In this document: positions 33,265 to 42,633 of the stretch, piece by piece
Layout: the number at the start of each line of letters is the position of its first letter
How positions within the stretch are numbered: the stretch's first letter is position 1
Source of the DNA: Parabacteroides goldsteinii
Lineage (GTDB): Bacteria; Bacteroidota; Bacteroidia; Bacteroidales; Tannerellaceae
DNA length: 64,000 nucleotides
Direction of reading: 5' to 3'
Assembly (NCBI RefSeq): GCF_015550595.1
Contig: NZ_JADNBB010000009.1
Span: 1-64,000 of the forward strand
Made by a program: the position numbers and the translations under genes
Notes under the pieces: model-generated
Told to the model about the DNA's origin: nothing
Database searches by the model: none
What the model saw: the letters and a program-made list of their open reading frames with translations, nothing else

Positions 33265-34773
33265 ATGAATTTTAAAGATTTAGAAGTATGGTTCGTAACA
33301 GGGGCCCAGCTTCTGTACGGAGGTGACGCAGTCGTACAAGTGGATGCACATTCCAATGAAATGGTAAAGGGATTGAATGATTCCGGAAACCTTCCCATCA
33401 AAGTAGTCTACAAAGGCACTGTTAACTCTGCCAAAGAAGTTACTGCTGCTTTCAAAGCTGCCAACAATGATGATAAGTGTGTAGGTGTCATCACCTGGAT
33501 GCACACCTTCTCTCCGGCTAAAATGTGGATACACGGATTGCAGGAACTGAAAAAACCGTTGCTGCATTTCCACACACAGTTCAACAAAGAAATTCCTTGG
33601 GAAACCATGGATATGGATTTCATGAACCTGAACCAATCCGCCCACGGCGATCGTGAATTCGGCCATATGGTAAGCCGCATGCGTAAAAACCGCAAAGTGG
33701 TAGTCGGCCACTGGCAAGACGAAAAAGCACAGGCCCGTATCGCTGTATGGATGCGTGTTGCTGCTGCATGGGCAGATGCACAGGATATGCTGATCATCCG
33801 TTTTGGAGACCAGATGAACAATGTAGCCGTGACAGATGGTGACAAGGTTGAAGCCGAACTGAAGTTAGGCTATCACGTCGACTATTGCCCGATAAATGAC
33901 GTTATGGAGTACTACAATGCAGTAGACGACAAAGACACACATGCACTCGTTCAGCAATATTTTGCAGAGTACGATCATGCTCCCGAATTGGAAGATGAAA
34001 AAACAGAAGCCTATACAAAAGTATGGAATTCAGCTAAAGCGGAAATCGCTATCCGTCGTATCCTGAAAGATAAAGGAGCCAAAGCATTTACCACCAATTT
34101 CGACGACTTGGGTAATTTTGATCAGATTCCCGGACTGGCCTCACAGCGTCTGATGGCAGAAGGATATGGTTTCGGAGCAGAAGGTGACTGGAAAACTGCA
34201 GCTTTGTTCCGTACCATGTGGTTCATGAGCCAGGGTATGCCGAAAGGTTGTTCTTTCCTTGAAGACTATACCCTGAATTTCGACGGCGAACAGAGTGCAA
34301 TCCTGCAAGCTCACATGTTAGAAATCTGTCCGCTTATCGCTGAACAGAAGCCGAAGCTGGAAGTACACCGCCTGAGTATCGGTATCGATAGCGAAACAGC
34401 ACGCCTTGTATTCACCAGCAAACCAGGTGAAGGAGTCGCGGCAACCATCGTAGACATGGGTAACCGTTTCCGCCTCATCGTAAATAAAGTTGATTGCATC
34501 AAGAGCAAGCCGCTTCCCAAACTTCCGGTAGCCAGTGCTTTGTGGATTCCACAGCCCAACCTCGAAATTGGAGCTGCTGCCTGGATTCTGGCCGGTGGAA
34601 CACACCACACCAGTTTCTCATACGACCTGACTGTAGAATACTTGGAAGATTATGCCGACATAGCCGGTATCGAAATGGTAGTTATCGACAAGGATACAAC
34701 TATTTCCTCTTTCAAAAAAGAATTGCAGTACAACGACCTGTATTATATGTTGAACCGCGCTTTACAGTCTTAA
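33265..34773 (+). CDS. araA: L-arabinose isomerase
   Basis: A 502-residue cytosolic isomerase (L-arabinose to L-ribulose, manganese dependent). MNFKDLEVWFVTGAQLLYGG, the segment VGVITWMHTFSPAKMW and the closing WILAGGTHHTSFSYDLT, whose His residues bind metal, are all family hallmarks. Full length. It is followed by araB after 3 bp, so the two are translationally linked. The reaction commits free arabinose to the pathway. Confidence 0.97.
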   Translation: MNFKDLEVWFVTGAQLLYGGDAVVQVDAHSNEMVKGLNDSGNLPIKVVYKGTVNSAKEVTAAFKAANNDDKCVGVITWMHTFSPAKMWIHGLQELKKPLLHFHTQFNKEIPWETMDMDFMNLNQSAHGDREFGHMVSRMRKNRKVVVGHWQDEKAQARIAVWMRVAAAWADAQDMLIIRFGDQMNNVAVTDGDKVEAELKLGYHVDYCPINDVMEYYNAVDDKDTHALVQQYFAEYDHAPELEDEKTEAYTKVWNSAKAEIAIRRILKDKGAKAFTTNFDDLGNFDQIPGLASQRLMAEGYGFGAEGDWKTAALFRTMWFMSQGMPKGCSFLEDYTLNFDGEQSAILQAHMLEICPLIAEQKPKLEVHRLSIGIDSETARLVFTSKPGEGVAATIVDMGNRFRLIVNKVDCIKSKPLPKLPVASALWIPQPNLEIGAAAWILAGGTHHTSFSYDLTVEYLEDYADIAGIEMVVIDKDTTISSFKKELQYNDLYYMLNRALQS

Positions 34774-34776
34774 ATC

Positions 34777-36453
34777 ATGGCTAACGAAAGATATGTAATA
34801 GGTTTGGATTACGGTAGCGACTCTTGTCGCGCCGTAGTCGTAAACGCAGCCACAGGTGAAGAATTAGCTTCCGCCGTTAAATATTATCCGCGCTGGATGG
34901 AAGGCAAATACTGCGATCCACTCAAAAATCGTTACCGCCAGCATCCGTTGGACTATATTGAAGGACTGGAAACTACCATAAAAGAGTCATTGGCTAAATG
35001 CCCGGCAGGTACTGCTGAAAAAGTAGTGGGTATTGCCTTCGATACAACGGGTAGTACCCCTGTCCTGACAGACAAAGAAGGTACTCCCCTCGCCCTTCTG
35101 CCTGAGTTTGCAGAAAATCCGAATGCCATGTTCGTACTTTGGAAAGACCATACAGCGATTAAAGAAGCTGCAGAAATCAACGAATTGGCAAAGCGCTGGG
35201 GCATCGATTATACAGCCTATGAAGGAGGTATTTATTCCTCCGAATGGGTATGGGCCAAAATGGCACATGTACTTCGTGAAGATGAAAGCATCCGCAAAGC
35301 GGCTTATGCCTGGATCGAACATTGCGACTGGCTACCGGCCCTGATCACAGGAAAAAACAAACCGGAAGAAGTGTATCGCAGCCGTTGTGCAGCCGGACAC
35401 AAAGCCATGTGGTTGGAAAAATGGGACGGTCTTCCTTCCGAAGAGTTCCTGACAACACTCGAACCGCTACTGGCCGGTTTCCGCAGTCATCTGTTTGAAA
35501 AGACATATACCAGTGACACTTCCATAGGTCACCTGACAGAAGAATGGGCTAAACGCCTGGGGCTTACGACCAATGTAGCCGTAGCCGTAGGAGCATTCGA
35601 CTGCCATATGGGTGCAGTAGGCGCTGAAATTACTCCACGCACATTTGTCCGCGTGATCGGTACTTCTACCTGCGATATCATGGTATCCTCTTATGAAGAG
35701 ATGGGCGATAAACTGGTTCCCGGTATCTGCGGACAGGTAGACGGTTCCGTTATTCCCGGTATGATCGGACTGGAAGCCGGACAATCCGGATTCGGCGATA
35801 TCTATGCTTGGTTCAAAAATGTACTGGCATGGCCACTCGAAAACATTTTGTCTAAAAGCAGCCTGATCGACGAAGAGACAAAAGCCAAACTGATTGAAGA
35901 AACAGCCGGTAAGATTATCCCCGTTCTTTCCGAGGAAGCTGCCAAAGTTCCGGTAAGCGAAAGTACCATTCTGGCTGTAGACTGGATGAACGGACGCCGC
36001 ACACCGGATGCCAGCCAACTGGTAAAAGGAACGATAACAGGCCTGAATCTGGCAAGCTCTGCTCCGCTTATCTTCCGTGCGCTGGTTGAAGCAACCGCAT
36101 TCGGATCGAAAGCCATTGTAGACCGCTTCCTGGAAAACGGTATCAAGATCGAAAGTGTGATCGGTATCGGTGGTATCTCCCTGAAATCACCGTTCGTCAT
36201 GCAAACGTTGGCCGACGTACTGAATATGCCGATCAAAGTAGCAAAAGCGGAACAAGCCTGTGCCTTCGGTGCCTCCATGTTCGCTGCTGTAGCTGCCGGT
36301 GTATACGCTAAAATAGAGGACGCCCAGCGAGCTATGGGACAAGGATTCGCGAAAGAATACTATCCGAATCACGAGACTCACCAGGCCTATCTGGCTCTAT
36401 ATGAGAAATATCGCAAATTAGGAAACTTTACAGAAAATGAATTGTTTGTATGA
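34777..36453 (+). CDS. araB: L-ribulokinase
   Basis: A 558-residue FGGY-family kinase that phosphorylates L-ribulose to L-ribulose 5-phosphate. The ATP-binding N-terminal motif LDYGSDSCRAVVV, the catalytic region AVGAFDCHMGAVG, and the C-terminal GIGGISLKSPFVMQTLADVL with AKAEQACAFGASMFAAVAAG are typical for AraB. It lies between araA and transketolase, completing the isomerase-kinase-epimerase set. Confidence 0.96.
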   Translation: MANERYVIGLDYGSDSCRAVVVNAATGEELASAVKYYPRWMEGKYCDPLKNRYRQHPLDYIEGLETTIKESLAKCPAGTAEKVVGIAFDTTGSTPVLTDKEGTPLALLPEFAENPNAMFVLWKDHTAIKEAAEINELAKRWGIDYTAYEGGIYSSEWVWAKMAHVLREDESIRKAAYAWIEHCDWLPALITGKNKPEEVYRSRCAAGHKAMWLEKWDGLPSEEFLTTLEPLLAGFRSHLFEKTYTSDTSIGHLTEEWAKRLGLTTNVAVAVGAFDCHMGAVGAEITPRTFVRVIGTSTCDIMVSSYEEMGDKLVPGICGQVDGSVIPGMIGLEAGQSGFGDIYAWFKNVLAWPLENILSKSSLIDEETKAKLIEETAGKIIPVLSEEAAKVPVSESTILAVDWMNGRRTPDASQLVKGTITGLNLASSAPLIFRALVEATAFGSKAIVDRFLENGIKIESVIGIGGISLKSPFVMQTLADVLNMPIKVAKAEQACAFGASMFAAVAAGVYAKIEDAQRAMGQGFAKEYYPNHETHQAYLALYEKYRKLGNFTENELFV

Positions 36454-36480
36454 TATGGCGGTCTATATGAAGAGATTCCC

Positions 36481-36488
36481 TATCTTTG
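36481..36488 (+). promoter_or_regulatory. Candidate -7 box before transketolase
   Basis: TATCTTTG fits TAnnTTTG, 26 bp before the tkt start, in the 61-bp gap after araB. No TTTG sits at the -33 distance. It could allow transketolase transcription independent of arabinose. Confidence 0.5.
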
Positions 36489-36514
36489 TACAAAAATTAA
36501 ACTAATTCATCAAA

Positions 36515-38542
36515 ATGAACGATATTAAAGTAATGAACAGAGCAGCGGACAATATCCGCGTCCTGGCAGCGTCAATGGTAGAAAAGGCTAATTCCGGTCA
36601 TCCGGGTGGTGCAATGGGTGGTGCAGATTTTATCAATGTACTATTCTCAGAGTATTTGGTCTATGATCCTAAAAACCCAGAATGGGAAGGCAGGGATCGC
36701 TACTTCCAAGACCCGGGACACATGTCGCCCATGCTTTATTCAGTCCTCGCTCTTACCGGTAAATTCACCATGGAAGAACTGTCACAATTCCGCCAATGGG
36801 GAAGCCCTACTCCGGGTCATCCTGAAGTAGACATCAAGCGGGGTATCGAAAATACCTCAGGTCCGCTGGGACAAGGCCATACATACGCAGTGGGTGCTGC
36901 TATTGCCGCCAAGTTTCTGAAAGCCCGCCTGGGAGATGTAATGAACCAGACTATTTATGCATATATATCCGATGGTGGTATCCAGGAAGAGATTTCGCAA
37001 GGTGCCGGACGTGTTGCCGGAACACTCGGACTCGACAACCTGATCATGTTCTACGACTCCAACAACATTCAGCTTTCTACTACCGTAGAAGAAGTAACAG
37101 CAGAAAATGTTGCCATGAAGTATGAAGCATGGGGATGGAAAGTAATCAGCATCAACGGAAATGACGTAAATGAAATCCGTAAGGCGTTGGATGAAGCAAA
37201 AGCAGAAGCCAGCCGTCCTACTTTGATCATCGGTAATACCATTATGGGTAAAGGTGCCCGCGGAGCCGACGACAGCAGTTACGAAAATAAAGTATCCACT
37301 CATGGTCAACCTCTGTCTGCAGCCGGTGCATCTATCGAAGAGACAATCAAAAACCTGGGAGGTGATCCAAAGAATCCGTTCGCCATATTCACGGATGTTG
37401 CCGAACTATATGCAAAACGTGCAAAAGAACTGGAAGCTATCGTAGCCGAACGTTATGCCGCTAAAGAAGTATGGGCTAAAGCAAATCCTGAACTGGCAGA
37501 AAAGATGGCATTCTGGTTCTCCGGTAAAGCTCCGAAACTGGACTGGGCAGCTATCGAACAGAAAGCAAACCAGGCAACTCGTGCCGCTTCCGCCACTGTA
37601 TTAGGCGTATTGGCAACAAAGGTTGAAAATATGGTATGTTCTTCTGCCGACCTTTCCAACTCGGACAAGACCGACGGTTTCCTGAAGAAAACACATTCAT
37701 TCAGAAAAGGTGACTTCAGTGGTGCCTTTTTCCAGGCCGGTGTTTCGGAGCTGACCATGGCTTGTGTATGTATCGGTATGTCACTACACGGTGGCGTGAT
37801 CGTAGCTTGCGGTACCTTCTTCGTATTCTCCGATTATATGAAGCCTGCAATCCGTATGGCAGCATTGATGGAGCAACCGGTTAAGTTCATCTGGTCGCAC
37901 GACGCTTTCCGCGTTGGTGAAGACGGACCTACTCACGAACCGGTTGAACAGGAAGCACAGATCCGCCTGATGGAAAAACTGAAGAACCATAAGGGACACA
38001 ACTCTATGCTGGTTCTCCGCCCGGCCGATGTCATCGAAACGACCGTTGCATGGAAGATGGCTATGGAAAACACAGCCACTCCTACCGCTTTAATTCTTTC
38101 CCGTCAGAACATTACTGACCTGCCCGCCAAAGAAAATCGTTACGACGAAGCTTTGCAGGCTGAAAAGGGTGCCTATATTGTAGAAAGCGACGCAAACCCG
38201 GATGTTATTCTGGTAGCTTCCGGTTCGGAAGTCTCTACGTTGGAAGAGGGAGCAGCATTGCTTCGTGCCGATGGCGTAAAGGTTCGTGTCGTATCCGTTC
38301 CTTCCGAAGGGTTGTTCCGCAACCAGAGCAAGGAATACCAGGAATCTGTTATTCCTACAGGAAGTAAAGTATTTGGTCTGACAGCCGGTCTGCCTGTCAA
38401 TCTGGAAGGATTGGTTGGAGCAAACGGTAAGGTATGGGGGCTCGAGTCATTCGGCTTCTCCGCTCCTTATAAGGTTCTGGACGAAAAACTGGGCTTCACC
38501 GGAAAGAATGTATACAATCAGGTAAAAGAATTATTAGCATAA
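36515..38542 (+). CDS. tkt: Transketolase
   Basis: A 675-residue thiamine-diphosphate enzyme of full length that transfers two-carbon units between sugar phosphates, linking arabinose-derived xylulose 5-phosphate to glycolysis. SGHPGGAMGGADFINVLF at the start, the ThDP-binding stretch YISDGGIQEEISQGAGRVAG...YDSNN, and the pyrimidine domain with IWSHDAFRVGEDGPTHEPVEQ are intact. Placed after araB with a possible promoter of its own; a very strong hairpin follows before rpiB. Whether this is the only tkt in the genome cannot be told. Confidence 0.96.
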   Translation: MNDIKVMNRAADNIRVLAASMVEKANSGHPGGAMGGADFINVLFSEYLVYDPKNPEWEGRDRYFQDPGHMSPMLYSVLALTGKFTMEELSQFRQWGSPTPGHPEVDIKRGIENTSGPLGQGHTYAVGAAIAAKFLKARLGDVMNQTIYAYISDGGIQEEISQGAGRVAGTLGLDNLIMFYDSNNIQLSTTVEEVTAENVAMKYEAWGWKVISINGNDVNEIRKALDEAKAEASRPTLIIGNTIMGKGARGADDSSYENKVSTHGQPLSAAGASIEETIKNLGGDPKNPFAIFTDVAELYAKRAKELEAIVAERYAAKEVWAKANPELAEKMAFWFSGKAPKLDWAAIEQKANQATRAASATVLGVLATKVENMVCSSADLSNSDKTDGFLKKTHSFRKGDFSGAFFQAGVSELTMACVCIGMSLHGGVIVACGTFFVFSDYMKPAIRMAALMEQPVKFIWSHDAFRVGEDGPTHEPVEQEAQIRLMEKLKNHKGHNSMLVLRPADVIETTVAWKMAMENTATPTALILSRQNITDLPAKENRYDEALQAEKGAYIVESDANPDVILVASGSEVSTLEEGAALLRADGVKVRVVSVPSEGLFRNQSKEYQESVIPTGSKVFGLTAGLPVNLEGLVGANGKVWGLESFGFSAPYKVLDEKLGFTGKNVYNQVKELLA

Positions 38543-38561
38543 GAAACATAAGACAAAGCAG

Positions 38562-38617
38562 GCCCTGTTGTGACGATGACCGTCGACGAAGGGTGACGGT
38601 CATCGTCACAACAGGGC
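38562..38617 (+). repeat. Long perfect hairpin between tkt and rpiB
   Basis: Arms 38562-38584 and 38595-38617 are exact complements over 23 bp with a 10-nt loop (GACGAAGGGT). No T-tract follows on either strand, so it is not a standard intrinsic terminator. It may stabilise the tkt mRNA end or be a small repetitive element. Confidence 0.9.
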
Positions 38618-38643
38618 TGTTTGTCTGCCTCTAACAGATAAAG

Positions 38644-39075
38644 ATGAAAACACTAGGTTTATGTTGTGACCACGCAGGTTACGAATTAAAAGAGTTTGTA
38701 AAACAATTACTGGATTCTAAAGGGATAACCTATAAAGATTTCGGAACCTGTTCAACAGAAAGTTGTGATTATCCGGATTTCGCCCATCCATTGGCATATG
38801 CATTAGAAGCTGGGGAAGTATATCCCGGAATAGCCATTTGCGGATCAGGAAACGGTATTGCAATGACTTTAAACAAACACCAGGGAATACGGGCCGCACT
38901 ATGCTGGCAGGAAGAGATCGCGAAACTAGCCCGCGAGCATAACGATGCCAATATACTTGTCATGCCCGGTAGATTTATCAGTCAAGAGGAAGCCACTCGC
39001 ACTGTCGAAGCCTTTCTGAACACCCCGTTCGAAGGCGGTCGGCACATACGACGAATTGACAAAATCCCGTTGTAA
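38644..39075 (+). CDS. rpiB: Ribose 5-phosphate isomerase B
   Basis: A 143-residue RpiB/LacAB-type isomerase (ribulose 5-phosphate to ribose 5-phosphate). The phosphate-binding start LCCDHAGYELKEFV, catalytic Cys region IAICGSGNGIAM, and CWQEEIAKLAREHNDANILVMPGRFIS are conserved. It feeds the same pentose phosphate step as tkt. It comes after the long hairpin and 31 bp before the symporter gene, with which it is probably cotranscribed. Confidence 0.95.
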   Translation: MKTLGLCCDHAGYELKEFVKQLLDSKGITYKDFGTCSTESCDYPDFAHPLAYALEAGEVYPGIAICGSGNGIAMTLNKHQGIRAALCWQEEIAKLAREHNDANILVMPGRFISQEEATRTVEAFLNTPFEGGRHIRRIDKIPL

Positions 39076-39106
39076 AAACAACGGGTATATCATGTAAGAC
39101 ACTATT

Positions 39107-40786
39107 ATGACAACATTAGATTATATTGTAATAGGGCTATTCGCTTTAGCTCTAATTGGGATTATTGTATGGGTATTTAAACAAAAACAAGACAGTTCCG
39201 GCGACTACTTCCTTGCAGGTCGTGATGCCACCTGGTTAGCGATCGGAGCTTCTATTTTCGCATCAAACATCGGTTCAGAGCACCTTATCGGCCTTGCCGG
39301 AGCAGGAGCTTCCAGCGGTATGGCGATGGCGCACTGGGAAATCCAGGGGTGGATGATCCTTATCCTCGGCTGGGTATTCGTACCTTTCTACGAACGAAGT
39401 ATGGTATTGACCATGCCCGAATTTCTTGAGAAACGTTATAACAAAGAATCACGCACCATCCTCTCGCTTATTTCACTGGTCAGCTATGTATTGACCAAAG
39501 TAGCCGTTACGGTATATGCCGGAGGTCTGGTATTTAAGGAAGTGTTCGGCATCCAGGAACTCTGGGGAATCGACTTCTTCTGGATCGCTGCCATCGGACT
39601 GGTGGTACTGACTGCCCTTTATACGGTTGTAGGCGGTATGAAATCGGTTCTTTACACCTCTGTATTGCAAACACCTATCCTGCTTCTGGGTTCAATCGTT
39701 ATCCTTGTATTGGGATTGAAAGCCGTTGGCGGATGGGATCAGGTCCTGGCAGCTTGTAGCCTGACCCCGGCTAACGAATATGGAGATACGATGGTGAACC
39801 TGATCCGCGACAACCGCGACCCGGATTTCCCCTGGCTGGGAGCTTTGATCGGCTCTTCCGTTATCGGTTTCTGGTACTGGTGTACCGACCAGTTCATCGT
39901 TCAGCGCGTATTATCAGGTAAAAATGAGCAACAAGCTCGTCGTGGTACTATCTTCGGTGCTTACCTGAAACTGACTCCGGTATTCCTATTTCTTATCCCG
40001 GGTATGATCGCTTTCGCCATGCAGAAAAACGGGGTAACGATCAATGGCGTTCCTTTCACAATGAGTACAGCCGACGCTGCTTTCCCATCATTGGTTGCTC
40101 AATTGTTACCTGCCGGATTTAAAGGATTAGTAGTGTGTGGTATTCTGGCTGCTTTAATGAGTTCGTTAGCTTCTCTGTTCAACTCATCAGCTATGTTGTT
40201 CACGATCGACTTCTATAAAAAATACAAACCGGAAGCCAGTGAAAAAACATTGCTTTATGTAGGACGTATAGCAACAGTTGTTGTCGTTGTCCTGGGGATT
40301 CTCTGGATACCGGTGATGAAGAGTGTAGGATCGGTATTGTATAACTATTTGCAGGACGTACAGTCTGTACTGGCACCGGGCATCGCAGCGGCATTCCTAT
40401 TAGGTATCCTGTCTAAACGGACTACTCCGCTGGGAGGTATGTGGGGATTAATTATCGGCTTTATTATCGGTATTACCCGCCTGGGTGCAAAGGTCTATTA
40501 TACAACGGCTGGCGTCGATGCCGGCGACAGTTGGTTCAAAGCCTTGTTCTTCGATACGAACTGGTTGTTCTTCTGCGGTGGTATGCTGGTATTCTGTCTG
40601 GCTGCAATTGCTATCATCAGTAAGTTCACCCCGGCTGCACCGGAAGCTCAGATACAAGGGCTCACTTTCGGTTCTTCTACTCCGGAACAACGAGCAGCTA
40701 CCCGTGCCAGCTGGAATAAATGGGATGTGATACATTCTTGCATTATTCTATTGATTACAGTGGCGTTCTATATCTATTTTTGGTAA
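39107..40786 (+). CDS. Sodium/solute symporter (SGLT family)
   Basis: A 559-residue inner-membrane symporter with about 14 hydrophobic segments. SSF-family features: DYFLAGRDATWLAIGASIFASNIGSEHLIGLAGAG at helices 1-2, the motif WYWCTDQFIVQRVLSGKNEQQARRG typical of sodium/glucose symporters, and LMSSLASLFNSSAMLFTIDFYKK with the sodium-site serines. It closes the arabinose cluster and is a second candidate arabinose or galactose importer beside the MFS gene at 29087, perhaps with different affinity. Sodium coupling follows from the family. Confidence 0.92.
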   Translation: MTTLDYIVIGLFALALIGIIVWVFKQKQDSSGDYFLAGRDATWLAIGASIFASNIGSEHLIGLAGAGASSGMAMAHWEIQGWMILILGWVFVPFYERSMVLTMPEFLEKRYNKESRTILSLISLVSYVLTKVAVTVYAGGLVFKEVFGIQELWGIDFFWIAAIGLVVLTALYTVVGGMKSVLYTSVLQTPILLLGSIVILVLGLKAVGGWDQVLAACSLTPANEYGDTMVNLIRDNRDPDFPWLGALIGSSVIGFWYWCTDQFIVQRVLSGKNEQQARRGTIFGAYLKLTPVFLFLIPGMIAFAMQKNGVTINGVPFTMSTADAAFPSLVAQLLPAGFKGLVVCGILAALMSSLASLFNSSAMLFTIDFYKKYKPEASEKTLLYVGRIATVVVVVLGILWIPVMKSVGSVLYNYLQDVQSVLAPGIAAAFLLGILSKRTTPLGGMWGLIIGFIIGITRLGAKVYYTTAGVDAGDSWFKALFFDTNWLFFCGGMLVFCLAAIAIISKFTPAAPEAQIQGLTFGSSTPEQRAATRASWNKWDVIHSCIILLITVAFYIYFW

Positions 40787-40823
40787 TCGAGACCTATCAT
40801 AGAACACTCTGTATTCTGTTAAG

Positions 40824-40862
40824 ATAGCCGATACTGTTGTAAAAACAGACAGTATCGGCTAT
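40824..40862. terminator. Bidirectional terminator between convergent genes
   Basis: Arms ATAGCCGATACTGT (40824-40837) and ACAGTATCGGCTAT (40849-40862) form a perfect 14-bp stem with TTTTATTG on the plus side and TCTTAA on the minus side. It serves both the symporter gene and the gene ending at 40884. Confidence 0.88.
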
Positions 40863-40883
40863 TTTATTGTTACTTATCTGTCA

Positions 40884-42470
40884 TCAAGTTAAAGGCATAT
40901 TATCCCGGAACTTGTCTTTCTTCCGTTTTGTCAGGAAGTTGCGGGCTACCATGGGGAAGAGCTCGAGTAATAAGACTTCTTTCTCATTTTCGGCTACCAA
41001 TATACCCAGTTCTTCGATGAAGGGGTTTTCTTCCATTTCGTAATCGGAGGCGTCGTAGAAATGCTCTTCTCTGTCACCTGTTATCTGAAGACGAAATTCG
41101 GGATCGATAGGAAGCGGAGTTTTTCCATACTCACCGCGTACCAGGGAGACGAAAGGATAAACAAGTTTGCTGTATATTGGTTGTCCGTTCATTTCGCATA
41201 ATGCGCTCGATACAGCCTGGGAAGCTATTACTCTGTTTACAGGAGTAACCAATGGAGGAAGACCAGCGTCCATCCGTATCCGCGGGATCAGCATCATAGT
41301 TTTCTCCAAGAGTTCGGGATGACCTTGCTGTTTTAACTGGGCAACGATCTGATTGAACATGCTGGCCGGTATCTGCGATTTCTGTACAATCTCATCGGGA
41401 GAAGGGAAGTTGAAATATTCCTCGATGGCATGGCAGAATATCAACAGGTCTTCTTCTTTATCTTTACGGGCGGCATCGATGGCATCGTTGAAGAAACGGT
41501 CGATCTCAGTGGGCAATTTATCTGTCAGCGGATCGAAGGGGTTGGGTAATTCTTTTGAGGTGTCGTAGCCTTTTAACTCTTTACGTATCTTTAATAATTC
41601 GGAGTTGATGCAAGCGATAGCTTCCATATCGATATCCAGTTCTATCCCCATCTTCTTACAGAACACGTAGATCAATTCGATGGCGGGGGCGGAATAACCT
41701 CCGGCAAAATACCAGATATTGGTATCTACAATATCTACGCCGTTAACGATAGCAGAGAGCATTGAAGCCAAGCCGTAACCGGCTGTACAACGGGTATGGA
41801 AATCGATCGGGGCTTTCAGTTCCTTCTTAAAGAGGCGGACGAGTTCAGCAGTCTTTCGCGGAGTAATCAGTCCGTTAGCATCTTCAAGAGTAATGATATC
41901 GGCTGTGATATGCTCCATCTGTTGTGCTTTTGACAAGAAATAATCGTTGGTAAAGACCGGTTTGTGCAATGGATGACCGTGCAAGGCGGCTTCAATACGC
42001 TCTAATGCTGAATGATGGGGATCTATTGAATAGCAAACTGCACAATCCACCATTCCTCCATACCGGTCAGTATATTTAATTGCTGATTTCATATTGTCTA
42101 TATCGTTCATGGCATCGAAAATGCGCATAATGTCAATACCCGACTCAATCGTATTACGGCAAAGACTTTTTACAACAGCATCCGGATAGGGATTGTAGCC
42201 AAACAAATCACGTCCCCGGCAAAGGGCGGTAAGTTTGGTGGATTTACCCACGACTGCCTTGATCTTTTCCAACCGTTCCCATGGATTCTCGTTCAGATAA
42301 CGCATAATGGTGTCCGGTACGGCTCCTCCCCACACTTCCATAGCATAGAAACCTACATTTTTATAGAAAGAGAGTACACGGTCGATTTGCTGTTGTGACA
42401 TGCGTGTTGCAAAAGAGGATTGCTGACCGTCACGAAGTGTTACGTCACGGATAAATAGTTTATGTGCCAT
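40884..42470 (-). CDS. Pyruvate carboxyltransferase-like protein (oxaloacetate decarboxylase alpha / pyruvate carboxylase B type)
   Basis: A 528-residue TIM-barrel carboxyltransferase: RDVTLRDGQQSSFATRM at the start and MRIFDAMNDI are family motifs, and residues about 320-520 form the helical tail. It has no biotinyl domain, so a separate biotin carrier would be needed. Two positions are odd. The metal-bridging carbamyl-lysine expected in a KDMAG-like motif reads TLEDANGLITP (Glu), and the second His of the usual HxH is Arg (DFHTRCTAG). Such proteins are usually labelled oxaloacetate decarboxylase in Bacteroides; the altered site makes the reaction uncertain. Single gene, sharing a terminator with the symporter. 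Confidence 0.8.
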   Translation of the reverse strand: MAHKLFIRDVTLRDGQQSSFATRMSQQQIDRVLSFYKNVGFYAMEVWGGAVPDTIMRYLNENPWERLEKIKAVVGKSTKLTALCRGRDLFGYNPYPDAVVKSLCRNTIESGIDIMRIFDAMNDIDNMKSAIKYTDRYGGMVDCAVCYSIDPHHSALERIEAALHGHPLHKPVFTNDYFLSKAQQMEHITADIITLEDANGLITPRKTAELVRLFKKELKAPIDFHTRCTAGYGLASMLSAIVNGVDIVDTNIWYFAGGYSAPAIELIYVFCKKMGIELDIDMEAIACINSELLKIRKELKGYDTSKELPNPFDPLTDKLPTEIDRFFNDAIDAARKDKEEDLLIFCHAIEEYFNFPSPDEIVQKSQIPASMFNQIVAQLKQQGHPELLEKTMMLIPRIRMDAGLPPLVTPVNRVIASQAVSSALCEMNGQPIYSKLVYPFVSLVRGEYGKTPLPIDPEFRLQITGDREEHFYDASDYEMEENPFIEELGILVAENEKEVLLLELFPMVARNFLTKRKKDKFRDNMPLT

Positions 42471-42633
42471 AATTCTTTTTGTTTAAGATGGTTGTCATAC
42501 TTTATATATAAAACATTGGCGTTTAAGGTTTGGTTCCTGTTTTAAAGAATATGCTAAGGGAGGGAAATGTTAAATGATAGTCCCCGTAGGGAGTGGGGTT
42601 GAACACTCTCCCCCCCTACGAGGTAATATCTTT

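Noticed and set aside
42585-42625. Terminator after susD of pair 1
   Set aside because: CGTAGGG and CCCTACG can pair, but the stem has a large internal mismatch and no T-tract follows, so I do not list it.
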